A stretch of DNA of 60,192 nt from contig QANT01008590.1 of NCBI GenBank assembly GCA_003254885.1, forward strand, positions 1 to 60,192, given 5' to 3'. Positions 48,190 to 60,192 of this stretch are shown piece after piece (the stretch's first letter is position 1; every line of letters starts with the position of its first letter). The DNA comes from Purshia tridentata (taxonomy: Eukaryota; Streptophyta; Magnoliopsida; Rosales; Rosaceae). The notes beneath the pieces were generated by a model. It had not been told where the DNA came from and did not search any database. It was given only the letters and a program-made list of their open reading frames with translations. The translations under genes and the position numbers were made by a program.

Positions 48190-51100
48190 TCAGCCTCGAA
48201 ATGGTGGTTGGTTTTCGAAAGGCAATTCAATGGGCGTAGCATTACCATAGAATTCTTCCAAGTTGTAGAAAGCTCGCTGTTGCGGAAGAAATATATGGAT
48301 AACAACATCACCTGGAATTAAGACCCAACTCAAGCATTCTGTGTTAGATTAAGAATTCATAAAGAATAATTCTTTAGCTTGCAGGATCAACAATTTCGAG
48401 AAAGATGCTCCAACCACACAAGGTCAGTGCAGGTCATATTACCCTTGGCATCTTTACTAATGTAGACCTAAATGATCGGAAGGTCACATCCCAGATACCC
48501 AAATAACACATGCGCAACAAGTTTGTTACAAATTAAATCCAAAATTAACAAGTTTCACTACATTGTGAAGAATTACCAAAGTCTAACAGGGTCCATGAGT
48601 TTGGTTTTGAGTCCCCAGATGGAACTTTTCCATACTTTTTCTCTGCCACATCTCTTATCCTGGACCTAAATTGCAACATCAAAGGAGGGTCAAATATTTC
48701 TGCCAAGTCTGACTCATAATTTAGCATGGAAATCAAACATAGAGCAACCATAAAGTTAATTGTGAAGCCCTTACCCAATTGCATCAATTTGAGGACGAGA
48801 AAATGCTGTGGCAATAATGAAAAACCGAGTCCAATATACAAGAGGCTTCACAAAAAGGACCTTTATATCTCCGCCTTTTACGTCATTTGCAACATTGGCC
48901 ATTTCTACAGCAACTAAAGAGATTGAAGGAAACCATTATCAAGTTGCATACAGTAAGTACATCAAGCATGTAGAAGGTTCAGGTTCATGCACGCAGAGAT
49001 TATGGTTTGACTTTAGTTCTAATTAATAATCAGCACCTTAGTACACACAAACCAATCTTTAGCATAAGCCTGCAAAGAGATGCTAATCAATCATAAACAC
49101 ATGTATGAATAATTTTTCATTTTACAATAACTACTTGCAGATATGCAATATGTCAGATCAACTATCCATTTGCATCCATTTTCTCTTCATTTTACACTAA
49201 GAGCTTCTTGCTGTTGAATTCACTTTAGTGGTCGACAAAAAAGGGAAATACAAGTACATTTGAAAAGTATAATTTCAAGTTACATTCGATAATCAAAGGC
49301 CAATCCAAAACATAAACAGTTGGAGTGAAAAGTAGATACAGCTTCTTGTACATGTTAGAGAGATAATTCAAGTTACATTATATAATCAAAAGCCAATCCA
49401 TGCTCTCCTCTGCCCCCCCCCCCCCCCCCCCCNCCCCCCCCCCCCCCCCTCTCCCTCTTCTTCAAGCTTCCTGTTCCACCTATTGGGCCCTCATACTGCC
49501 TATCTGCCCTTGTATTACCTAACACAACCGCTTCTCTCTAAACTTGAGAATTCACAAAACCTTAGACAAAGATTTAAGAATATAACTGAATATACATGAA
49601 AACCAGCATGAAAATTTTTATATAAAGCCATGACGCAAAATTAAGGCCACAATTGAGAGGAAAACTAAAACAAAACCTACATCTATCACTGGAAAATCTT
49701 GATCAAACTTACATGATATGAACTTACATGATAAGCTTTCAGCATCGTCATCAAGCTCTGTGCTAGAAGGCTTCATGTCATTTCTCTGATATACTACCTT
49801 TCCATATTTGTCAAACAATTCATCAAACATATCGTCGGTATCTTCACTCACATTCTGCAATATGTCATTGATTCAGAAATCAGAATTCAAGGTTAAAAAT
49901 GACAAAACACACGTTACAAGATTTTATAAACATTGCTTACAGTTCTTTTTTTTCATTTTCTTTTAGGTGAGTTTCACATGCACCAATTAGGAGTGGAACT
50001 CCAAAACTCACCTGACACCCTCATTCATAAGGGAGAGGAGGTTCCATAAGGTCATTGACCACTAATTATCTTAATCACCATTAAAATTTATAATCAAACA
50101 TCATGTATACATACATGTGTGTGTTTGAGAGAGAGAGAGAGAGAGAGAGAGAGGATACAATGATCTCAGCCATGACCGGATGACAACATGCATGAAAGTA
50201 GCACATACACAAAACAACACTGGAAAAATCATATGAAGATATATATATATATATATTATAAATATATATGATATATACATGTACAAGCTCCAAGCTCAAA
50301 TCTCATAATGATTCATAGCCGCACATAGACAAAACAACATAAAAGATAAGGATGGGAATAGACAACTTAATTCATTCTCTTTGGAGAGAAAATTCATCGA
50401 GAATTAGAAAGGACTGATAACCTTTGGCTCCATCAACAAGCAAGTATAATAAGTCAAGGTATCATGTAGAACAAGTAACATTATATCATGCTAGAAACAC
50501 AGTCAACAATCACAATTGTCAAAAGTATATGCTTCCTTTACCAGATTTCACCAAGAAGCTTTTAATATATTAATTCTAAGAGAAGGAGAAATAGGAGCAA
50601 ACTATTAATCACTTTCAGTGACACCACAAGTCAAAAGTCATCAGTCTCCAACTCTCCATATGACAGATTCAAATACAACTAATCATATCGAAGGCAGAAT
50701 GAAAATCACACAAACAAGAACCACTGCTTTTTTTAAGTCATCCAATGTGGCTTACTTGAGTATACCATCTACAAGATAAGCTTCAAAAATACATTCTCTT
50801 TTGCTCTTTACCAGTTCTTCAACCAAACATAATAATAATAAAAAACCAAACCAAACCAAAACTTGTTTCATAATTTTGTCCTTTTCTTAGCAGAACTTCC
50901 ACACAATTCAAAACCAAAACACAGCTCACATGGCGCAATAAATGAAATAGCATACCGGAATGAAACTATCTTCAGCTCCTTTCCCATTAGCGGAACGCAA
51001 TGTTAGCAATTCTCTTGATTTCATATTTAGGTTCCTGCTTCTGGGTACTTGCCAAAAGCACTTGCAGGGGAACCATTTATGAGAAGAAAGCTTAGTAGGA

Positions 51101-51204
51101 CTTTGATAAAGCTTCGGTTGAAGACGACCCAGTGTCTGGAGTTCGTCGGAGATTCGGTTTCCGGCGCCAGCTCCGCCGAAAGACAGAGTAACGGGCACCG
51201 CCAT
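48190..51204 (-). CDS. IOJAP: Protein Iojap, chloroplastic (ribosomal silencing factor RsfS family)
   Basis: Five exons, 51204-50956, 49854-49728, 48913-48775, 48665-48577 and 48311-48190, join in frame to 241 residues. Residues 1 to about 80 look like a plastid transit peptide (Ser/Lys/Arg-rich, few acids). An acidic linker follows (DTDDMFDELFDKYGKVVYQR, DDDAESLS). The RsfS domain (about 128-235) contains NVANDVKGGDIKVLFVKPL, FFIIATAFSRPQIDAIGSRI, KPNSWTLLDFGDVVIHIFLP and YNLEEFYGNATPIELPF. Bacterial relatives bind large-subunit protein uL14 and block subunit joining; plastid Iojap is needed for chloroplast ribosome function. Every junction is GT-AG. The gene converges with the 2OG-like gene. 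Introns hold a long poly-C run, a GA run and an AT run. Confidence 0.93.
49413..49449. repeat. Poly-C run in an Iojap intron
   Basis: About 36 consecutive C bases are interrupted by one N at 49433. Runs like this are prone to sequencing error, so the length is uncertain. Confidence 0.85.
50127..50264. repeat. GA and AT microsatellites in an Iojap intron
   Basis: A GA run lies at about 50127-50153 and an AT run at about 50240-50257. Confidence 0.85.
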
Positions 51205-51392
51205 TGTTGCTCTATTGGTACGGTTGCACAGAATTTTGAAGATGAGAGAAAATATAGTGGATAGATTTACTAGCGGTAGCAGAGAGTATCAAACTATATA
51301 TGGGTTTGGGCTCGGGTTGGGCAGAGGCCGTAAGCTATTCCAGTCTGCATGCATAGTCCTCTTCGGCCCAGTCTTTCCTTTTATTTATTTTG

Positions 51393-51733
51393 CTTATCCC
51401 CGCTAATGGCCCCCAAAATATACATTTTATCTCGCTTTGCTCCCTCATACTTAAAACGTATCACTTTGTTACCCGAACTTCCATTTTTTTCAAAGATTAC
51501 CCGATTCCATCTAGTCCATACTCTTTCATTAAAAATACTGATATGGTACCCATGATAAATTGGACACGTAGACACCAAATCAACTTTTTTAACAAAAGAA
51601 TTAATGTACTAAAAGATATCGAGAAATTTGTAACAAAGATGGAAATTCGTATAAACAAGTGATACAATTTGAGCTTAAGGGGGCAAAGCGAGAAAAAAAT
51701 GTAACTTTCAAAGGACATTAGTGTGAATAAGCC
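51393..51733. mobile_element. MITE-like fold-back element upstream of Iojap
   Basis: The left arm (51393-51463, containing tctcgctttgctccct) and the right arm (51661-51733, containing agggggcaaagcgaga) are approximate reverse complements of about 70 bases. The core motif ctttgccccctta resembles the arms of the element at 27151. Confidence 0.65.
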
Positions 51734-53978
51734 TTGGTACTACCTTATTTATTCGTTCTTTAATTTTTAATCGACTCCATAGTCTCCACCATTGGTTTGG
51801 TTTAAATAAAGTTGGGTTTTTTCTTCAAGAAAACATTTCAGGTATATAACTATATTAAGGATAATTGGTAATTTGAGGAAACCCTCCCTATCAAATATAA
51901 GATTTTAGAGCTCATTTGGTTCACGAAATTGAATTTTGGGGAAATCAATTTCTTTGCATTTTCCGGGACATCCTCATTCTTGTGTTTGGTAATACTAGAA
52001 ATATAAATCAAGAAATATCGATATTTCATTTCCATTCTCATGTTTAGTTTTGCATAAATAGGAAATAAAGCGATTCCCATGTTTTGTTTTTGCATAAATA
52101 GGAAATAAAAATTGATATAATGATCTGAAAAAAATTTATTAATACCTTATCATGCGAAGGGAAAACCAAACTCAAAATGAGAGAAATGAATCATTTTTTT
52201 CCGTTTGGGGGCATCAGATTCCTGTGCTTTTGAAAAGTGTCAGGGAATTATGCATTCCTCTACTCTCACGTGTCCCTGTAAAGATATAAGAAGCAGACAA
52301 AATAATAAACTATTTGGAGCATGTTCATCTTCCTCCCTTCCTCGTATACATAATACATTACTTTTATTTGTTTATTCTTTCCTCGTTGTAGGGTACACAA
52401 TACCGAACTATGAGGGTAACATATTATGTATGTACTTATCAAACATGATAATGAAATTATTTTCCTATTTTTAAGCTTCTAAAACCTTAATCAAACAGAT
52501 TGGCAATCTCAAAACACATCATACATATAATTCAAATGTTCTATATTTTGAAAGACAAAAATAGGTAACTATGTTAAAATTACGTCTAAAAGGCGATAGA
52601 TGAAAAGTGAATCAATAGAAAATATATCATTCTTAAAATCATGATGGTCCGATCAATGTTATGACAGTTGTGATTTTCATAGAAAGGTCTCGGAATTACG
52701 TCTCGCATCACGGCCATGTAGCCTTTATCCAATTATATGTAATGCAACATTGCATGCCTATGGTCTCCACATTAAACGTTAGAGTTCTCATCACCGATTC
52801 AATAAGAAAGGATTCAGGTTTATCATTCTAGACATTTCCTAATAATTCTCTATTATAAGTGTACATATCAATTATATCTTTCTCAATGGTGAGAGAAATA
52901 AGGCAATAGTTATATTCATCCATTACATACAAATTTTACTCCACAAATCACCATGCGTCACTCTCTCAAGCTCCCAAAACTAGGAATGGAAATTGGGTTA
53001 GTCTCGGTATAGAGTCCTATGGACCATGGAGGCAATCACGTAAACATTTTTGACAGCCTTCATTGGGCCACTTCCACCAAATATAAGCACCGTGCGGATA
53101 AGGCTCTTGCAAGTTAAAATAGCAGTTGTAGTTAATTTCTCAAAACAAATTTAACTACTTATAGAGATCACACCAAGAAAATAATTAGTTAATTTTAAAG
53201 AAGCAACATATTTGATGTTATTTGTTTTTTGACCACGATGCTTATAATTTTACTTACACGTATCCAAAATTAACCCTAAACCAGTAGTCACCTCGTACCG
53301 TACAATGCACGTGGACTTTCCTCATTACCGAATATCAAGCAAACTTACTATTGCAACCCATCACATCTTTCATTAATATTAAATACAGAATTACAGGCGG
53401 ACCAAAGACGTTTCACATATTCCATAGGCAACGATATGGGACACAATAAGTTTTGGTATTGAGGTTATTCATATCCCAGGACTCCGTTCTCCGAATTGAT
53501 GTAATGGAACAAACAAATCAACTACATGAAACATGCTTTGTGGGATAAATTTGACCAAGTAAAGAATACTTGAATCAGATTTTTTTCTCTGCCAATGTAG
53601 ACCCATTTTTTAATTTTTAATTTTTTTTTCAGATTTGACTGGTAAAATAGTATAATGATGGCTTCCACATAAACAGTCATTCTCCTTCCACATAATCAGA
53701 TTGGCACAATTTATTGGAATGGCAATTTGGAAATTCCACCAAACAATTCATAACACCATGTTAAAAAAAGGTCAAACACCTGTTTTTACAATAGCTTTAC
53801 CAATATTCAATCACAAAACGTCATTTCCACATTGTGCGGATACAGGTTACGGAAGTAAACATAAGTAGCAAAAGTTCAGCTGAAAATAACACGACAATTT
53901 GGCCCCGGTAACTCATAAAACCAACACAGAAATATCAACTCCTAGAATATCAGTCATTCTTGAGAATTTTGATACTAC
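51734..53978. other. AT-rich intergenic region
   Basis: No gene is supported across 2.2 kb. A phrase at about 51900-52120 (gcataaataggaaataaa twice) is a short local duplication. Confidence 0.45.
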
Positions 53979-54262
53979 ATTCATGGCTACTTGGTACGAG
54001 AGAGAAGGGAGGGGGGGGAGGGGAGGGAAGGGTAGAAGCGAAGAGTGAAAGGAAAGAGGAGGAGAGGAGAGGAAGGGAGGTTGAGAGAGAGAGAGAGAGG
54101 GAGATGTAGGTATTACCTAATACATTCATGGCTACTTGGTACGAGAGAGAAGGGAAGGGCGGGGAGGGGAGGGGAGGGTAGAAGCGAAGAGTGAAAGGAA
54201 AGAGGAGGAGAGGAGAGGGAGGGAGGTTGAGAGAGAGAGAGAGGGAGATGTAGGTATTACCT
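53979..54262 (+). repeat. Tandem duplication of about 141 bases, purine-rich
   Basis: The unit starts tacattcatggctacttggt and ends gatgtaggtattaccta. Copies are at about 53979-54118 and 54121-54262 and differ at a few positions in the G-rich part. Confidence 0.9.
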
Positions 54263-54600
54263 ATCGCGCAAGTGAACTGCTACTGTTTCAGCGTCTTAAA
54301 GACCTACATAAGGCACCCTCCATCAGAACAGGCTAAATCCAAATACAAAATCTGTTATAAACACACACACCTAGCCCACAGAAAACCATGAACAATTTTT
54401 AAAGCTACTGCACAAGAACGAGTATTAAGTCTACATTATGTAAAGGTATAGAGGATATTGGTCAGACATATACAATTAGATATAAAGGTATTCAAGGAAA
54501 CTGTTAAAAATTGGTCAAACATATTCACGAGCATTGTTATACCAACAAGTACAAGCAGGAAAAACATAAAGCATGCTTACTTAATAGGAGAGAGATAGAG
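54253..54600 (-). pseudogene. Decayed duplicate of the SR45 terminal exon and adjoining intron
   Basis: On the minus strand, TTATGTAG/GTCTTTAAGACG (exon copy 54313-54259) parallels the real last-exon start TTTTGTAG/GTCTTTGAGGGG at 54699. The copy reads S-L-R-R, then frame changes and stops, and ends GATAGGTAATAC like the real ending CATAGGTAATAC. About 350 bases of flanking intron also match with many changes. Confidence 0.7.
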
Positions 54601-54635
54601 AGAGAGAAACACACACACACACACACATGTATTAC

Positions 54636-57600
54636 CTATGGTTTACGAGGAGGTGAACTGCTGCTGCTGCTGTTGCCACTGCTTCTTCCCCTCAAAGACC
54701 TACAAAAAACACCCACCCATCAAAACAAGCTAAAGCCAACTAGCAAAGCTGTTAAAAACCAAACAGCCCACCAAGCCCATGAAACATGATCATATTTTTA
54801 AGCCACTGCCTATTAAGCCCCAATTATGTGGTTCAAATTGGGTATTTAATATGATTTAGACATACATGTATGCAAAAAATATGCTCAGAAAAATTCATGA
54901 GCATCCTATTGGCTAATTTAGAGTCGGCATTAGATCAACATGAGTACAAGCAGGAAAATCTCAAACCATGCCAAGCAGATCTGACAGCTCTAATACTAGC
55001 AAGAGATGCATAAATCAGATCCAAAGTACACCAGCAAGGCATGCATAATCAGAACCAGATTGAGAAAACATTACAGGTATTCGCATTACACATGCATACT
55101 TTATAGGATGGTGAAGACATAAAATAGATTTAAATGAAAACGGAAAGAAACTTTTTCAGATCAAACTTCAATGAAAAGAAAGAAAATTCATAAACAAAAT
55201 TACCTTCTTGGACTACGAGATATCCTTCGGGTTACCTGTTTGATTGGAACGAAATAAGCCATATAAGATATCGCACAATCCAATTTCTCTATCAAAACAA
55301 ACTAACAAACCATCAAAAACAAACCTTGCGTGGACTAGGTGATCCAGAATATGATGATGACCTCCCACGTCTAGTAGCTGGTGCTCGACCTCTGTTGAAG
55401 ACAAATGCAACCAATAAGATGCACACATATTAGGTTACAGATTAATAATAAACTTATGATAGGAAACTAATAAAGAGAAACAAATTTCAGTATTTTGCAA
55501 TATTGGACATTATTACACATTAAAAAGATGACAATGATAAACTTTGAAAGATTGAATTTGGCGATATGCAGAGTAGGAACCTAGTGTTTAAACGAAAATA
55601 TAACTCATCTAAAACAAAAGGACATGAACAAATTAGTAAATAATAAATAATTATCAGAAACATATATAGTAAACAATACAACGTTGAGAGGCCTTGAGTT
55701 CAAAAACCAGCTCCCAGAAGAGAGTACTGGTAATATCACTTGATTCAACAAGCAATATCTACTTTGGTCGATAATGAGATGGTAGGCAAACATCTATTGC
55801 ACTACATACATTTGAACCCATATAGACATTGGTAAGCAAACACAAAAGACAAACTGCCTATCCTTGATCATAGATATGTCCATCCAAATATGAATAAGCA
55901 TCAAAAGATCCCAAACTAAGTGAACATAACAAATAAAATTTCCATCCAATTCCAATGAATCCAGATCATTAAAAATGGTAAAAAAGAAATGAGGAAACAA
56001 AATAAAAAAGAAACATGATTGAATTCTAAGAACAAAAAGCTCGACTTCAAGAGTTGGATATTTAAATGTTACCTCCGTGGTGAGATTGATCTTGACCGTG
56101 ATCGAGCAGGCCTACGAATAGGAGAACGACTACGTCTACGATTGATTGGAGACCTTCTGGGAGGACTGCGAACCCGTCTAGGAGGTGAACTGAATGAAAA
56201 GTAAATATGTTTATAAGATTAGACCAAAAGTATAGACACAAAGTAGCTATCAACAAACTCGTATTTGTAAGGACACTTAATATAGTGACATCTACGTTTT
56301 ACTGCAATTCACAACTAGCTAAAATCCAATAGATATGAGTCCACGCCTCCTTTAACTGTTCAAACATTAATATCACGATATTTTCACATTCCACCAGTAT
56401 ATATAGACATGCACCTCAATTAGTATTAAAAGGTTGACTGGGGGTCTAAATAACTTCCACGTTGACAGCATTGGTTTTTAAGGAGCTGTCCTACAGGTTT
56501 TTTTTCCTCCATTAATCAAGCATATCTGAAATTGGACAATCTGTGCTTCCCATTGCATTTCATTAATATATTCCAGAACTTTTAATATACCTGGAAAATG
56601 AAATTTCCATAAATGAAACTTAATAACCTAGACTTCATTTTTGCCATTGCAAAATTTACATGGGCAGCAGTTATCTAGGGCAGGCCCACAAGGAAAGAGA
56701 CATATATAATGCCAGTGAGTTAAATATTCAAGAAGATACTCACTAAATTGCCGGAATAAATATTATTGTTATGAGGGCATCAATATGTACTCAATCAACA
56801 GCATTGTCTACATGGACAGGAGGCATGCAGCACCAGTCAAACATGGCCAGAACCTAGACTACCGCACTATTAATTCCACAGAAGTTCATTGTTTGTGAAA
56901 AGTCATATCTTTATTTTTGAAGCACCCAAAGAGTGAAGAATTTTAAGTAATTGCTCTAACACTAATAGTTACCGGCGCCTTGGAGGAAGAGGAGAGCGTC
57001 TACGAACAGGACTGCCACGAATCCTTCTCGGAGAGGCCCTAGCAGGGGATCGCCGCCTTGGTGGCGGAGATGAGGAACGACCTCTGGGTGGAGATGCAAG
57101 CCTCCTCCTTGGAGGTGTATCACCGCGGCGAAAAGGAGACTCTAAACGACGACGAGGAGGAGAGTCAGCACGACGACGTGGTGGAGAATTTGGTAGTCGT
57201 CTTGGAGATCCACCTCTGCGTACTACAGGGGATCTCCTTCGCGGTGAGGGAGGTGGTCTCCGACGAGGAGAAGCTGTTATCATTAAGTTAAAGATATATC
57301 ACTGAGAGTAGACAAAAAACAGATATACTGCCATAAAAGGTATCAGATATAAGGATCATACGTTCCCTCGGTCGCTTTGGTGCATCCTTATCAGCATTGA
57401 CACCATCAGTTTTCACAGCATCTCTCTTGGGAGCAGTGGCAGCAGCCTTAGAGGCTGGTGACACTTTCTGACGTGGAGGTAATGTAAACCTTGCTCGAAC
57501 TACATTACCATCTATTTGAGCCTGAACAAGGTAATTAAAAACATTATATTCAAAATATGTTATGGTCATATTATAATAGTGGCATTTCTACCACCACACT

Positions 57601-59428
57601 TCAAGAAAACTTACACCATCCATGTATAATAGTGCTTTTTCAGCATCTGCTCTCGTCTTGAACTCAACATATCCAAATCCTTTTGGAAGATTAACCTGCA
57701 CACGTAGCCAGTGTCACATACTAGTACCAAGACAAGTTACATTAAAATCAAGAATAAAATCTACCATGAACTTACAGTACGATCCATGGCCAGCTCCACA
57801 TTGACAACTTCACCAAAGTTACCTACAAAATAATACAAAACAACATAAGAAACACTGCCACAACCCTGTCTATTTATCAGCATTTAACAACTACAACATG
57901 AACTAATGATGCAAGCACTTTTCATACACAGGGTTATCAAATACCGAGTTTACAGTCAGTTCTGCAGAGACAAACACTTGCATGACAAATGTTTCCTAAA
58001 TTGGAGTCATAGTTGCCACTTCTACAGTTTCTTGAAATATATCCTTGGGCAATTTTACATAAAGATAATAATGCTCTAAAGTTTGTCTGATGGCTGATAT
58101 GAGAATCTCATTGGGTAGAGATGCTTATTAACATTTAAAATTTTAACATCTGCCATAATTCTAAATTGAAACCCCTCCAGCTTGATTTTAAAGTTATTGC
58201 AATATGTTGCAAAAAGTAAGACTAATATTTCAAAATTCATAAGTCCAAATAGCAGAGGAATCAACTCCTCCAGCATTATGTATAGTAAAAGTTAAAACCA
58301 CCAACACAATCCTCATGATGCAAAATGAAGTCAAATCTTAAAGATACAAAACAAAACCATACAGAATATTTCTCTTAAATGGCCTTCATGCACATTCCTC
58401 GTAAGCGCGTCAATGTGAAGAACAAGGGACTCATTAACCGGAGAAGCTTTCCTGTAATGGAACGAGTTAGCAGATGCAAGATGTGAATTCACATCTAATG
58501 ACCACTAAAAAAACAAGAAGTTCAAAGAAAACTGAAATCAAGGCCAACAATATCTTTACCTCGGGGGTGGAGATGTCTTTTTAGATTGTGGTGGTGGAGA
58601 ACGACCACGCTTAGCTACTTCAGGACTGGAAAACAAATCAATTTACTTGGCATTAAAAACAAAACGCAATGCCACAATTAAAATGGGACAGAAGTACTAA
58701 AAAGAGGAAAGGCACACGGTAAAAAATTTAAATTATATGAAAATCATATTTTTTGGTTTGCTCTCACCTCTTCAGCTAATATTCAGCCAAAAAATAATTA
58801 TTCAATTAATCAACTCATAATTGCAGTTTGTGTTGTTCAACTCTCAATATTCTTAAAACTAATTCGGAATTAATCTCTGCCAACTAAAAAATTATTCATA
58901 TTTTTCGAAGCAATGATGAAAATTTTAATATCGATCAGTAAAGTTTCTCACTGACCAATACAAACAAAGAAAAAGATTTAATCAGAAAGCCTATTAACCA
59001 AAAACCTAACAACAATGGTTGATAATAAAAAAATATTTCAAAACATGCATAAGTGAATGCTGTAAATCCGCAGAAAATTTAAGTGAAATAAAAATAAACT
59101 TTAGAAAAAAAGCCTTGAATCCAAACTGATATACATTGTTTAATGTTCCTCTAACTTTTTTCCTGAATTTCTCGGCAACCAAACAGCACAACATCCAAAA
59201 ACCGTAGTGTCAATAATAGCGCGACATAAAAAAATCCAACCTTTTTCTGGAGGGAGGGGGGCTCCGGCTACGAGAGCTGCCACTTCGGGACGAAGAAGAG
59301 GTAGGGGTGAAGGACCTGGAGCGAGAACGCGAGGAGGAGCGCGAGTCGGAGGCGGTGTAGGAGCGCGAGGATGAGGCAGACCCTGAGCCTGAAGGTGGCG
59401 AGCGACGGGCTCGGCTTGGCTTCGCCAT
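54636..59428 (-). CDS. SR45: Serine/arginine-rich splicing factor SR45
   Basis: Eleven exons, 59428-59241, 58625-58560, 58451-58363, 57822-57776, 57695-57615, 57521-57362, 57273-56973, 56189-56073, 55391-55325, 55235-55204 and 54699-54636, join in frame to 403 residues. The layout is RS1-RRM-RS2, as in SR45/RNPS1. RS1 (1 to about 90) is rich in SRS repeats. The RRM (about 92-169) has RNP2-like LVLHIDAL and RNP1 KGFGYVEF, followed by MDGAQIDGNVVRARFTLPPR. RS2 (about 205-403) has many SPPRRR-type repeats, SPRRIRGSPVRRRSPLPPRR and a Ser-rich tail ending SSPPRKP. SR45 is a nuclear-speckle splicing activator and exon-junction-complex partner. The RRM entry residue before NFGEVV is Cys. Exon 7 (301 bases) encodes nearly the first half of RS2. 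A decayed copy of exon 11 lies downstream. Confidence 0.95.
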
Positions 59429-59934
59429 GGCTGATGCAGAGAGAGAGAGAGAGTGAAAGAGAGAGAGACGAAACCCTAGAAAAACCCCGGGATAGTTGAG
59501 ACTGGGAAATGGCTGAGAGTGAAAAAGAGAGAAAATGAGAGTATGCGTCTTTTTATGTTATTTTTGTGACGGACTACAGCCAATGAGTTCTTTTTTTTTT
59601 TCTTTTGATACCCACTACCGCCAATAAGTTTGGGGAATTTGACTGAGATCCAGAAAAAAAAAAAAAACAAAAACAAAACAAAACAAAAGTTTTCACCTGT
59701 TGGCCGTTCTTGACGTATTTATTTCTTTTTTATTAATGCTTTTAATCTAGTAATTACTTAAGAGCGTGGCTATATGCACACCAATTTTCTACTCGTCACA
59801 CTCTCCCTCTATTTTTTTTTGTCTGCACTCTCTATTCAATTTGTAAAATTACTATTATCACTCAATATCAAAAGACAAATAAAGAATAGCAATATTTTTA
59901 TATAAAAAATTAAAAAATTCAACCCTATAGCCAA
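59429..59934. other. SR45 5' leader, promoter and intergenic spacer
   Basis: GA-rich leader sequence lies at 59430-59470, with no upstream gene visible. A/C-rich low-complexity sequence is at 59653-59688. Confidence 0.45.
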
Positions 59935-60192
59935 GGAGTGTAATTTCGGTAATTTCGGCGAAATTTCGCCGAAATTATCGTTTTTGGAGGGTCCCGANTC
60001 GTTTTTAGAGGGTCCCGATACGAAATCATCATTTCAGCCATTTTTCGGTAAAATTTCGGAATTTTCGACAAAATTTCGAGAAAATTTTAAGAGAGAATTT
60101 GTGGTGATATGGTAAAATTTCGGGATAGACTACCGAAATTTCAGCGAAATTTTGGTGAATTTCGGTAAAATTTCGGTAAAATTTCGAACCAA
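59935..60192. mobile_element. Degenerate aaatttcgg-repeat element, truncated by window end
   Basis: The last 258 bases are iterations of aaatttcggtaaaatttcgg and its complement gccgaaatt. The pattern resembles the ends of non-autonomous DNA elements that are common in plants. No terminus can be defined inside the window, and an N at 59998 lies between two near-identical phrases. Confidence 0.5.

Noticed and set aside
52980..53110. A phrase reading YGPWRQSRK, reminiscent of cytochrome P450
   Set aside because: The match is about nine residues, frames break on both sides, and no other P450 motif such as the haem-binding Cys region is nearby.
57058..57291. 77-codon plus-strand frame
   Set aside because: It is the antisense of SR45 exon 7; the Arg/Ser repeat on the coding strand produces open frames on the other strand.

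Overview
This is nuclear DNA from a flowering plant, most likely a core eudicot. The evidence is AT-rich sequence, genes split by many GT-AG introns, LTR retrotransposons, hAT- and MITE-like elements, and proteins of plant-specific families (a FRD3-type MATE transporter, chloroplast Iojap, SR45, a G-type lectin receptor kinase). I cannot name the species. All identifications come from reading the sequence and recalled family features; no search was run.

Intact-looking genes lie at the two ends and around 44-51 kb. They are a MATE transporter of the DETOXIFICATION 42/43 (FRD3) clade (13 exons, +, 2718-7889); a two-exon gene for a conserved 95-residue single-span protein (-, 13521-14262) with a long 5' UTR intron; a conserved 476/480-residue protein resembling 2OG-Fe(II) oxygenases (+, 44496-47093); a five-exon Iojap/RsfS gene (-, 48190-51204); and an eleven-exon SR45 gene (-, 54636-59428). 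For each, the exon joins I propose preserve one continuous frame.

The middle (about 8-43 kb) is repeat-rich and full of gene debris: a CLPR3 pseudogene (11.6-12.7 kb), a FAR1-related scrap (16.2 kb), the start of a COG5 gene (17.6 kb), a decayed Ty1/copia element with both LTRs (17987-23645), the 3' half of a HEXO2-like beta-hexosaminidase (23.9-24.8 kb), a 2.84-kb candidate solo LTR (27612-30452), a second gypsy-type LTR fragment (31.1-33.2 kb), a DDT-domain fragment of an RLT chromatin gene (34.2-35.0 kb), and a solo copia LTR (38796-39555) that abuts a beheaded S-locus-type receptor kinase pseudogene (39.6-42.7 kb).

The genes are ordinary neighbours rather than a pathway or operon. The most useful second-look observations are structural. 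Several single N bases sit where flanking sequence is duplicated, which looks like unmerged contig ends or two haplotypes joined across transposon insertions. The copia LTR family carries a repeated palindrome GGACCGGTCC. SR45 has a decayed extra copy of its last exon. The MATE gene has a GC-AG intron, and the 2OG-like gene can form its stop codon across a splice junction. I found no convincing new biological system.
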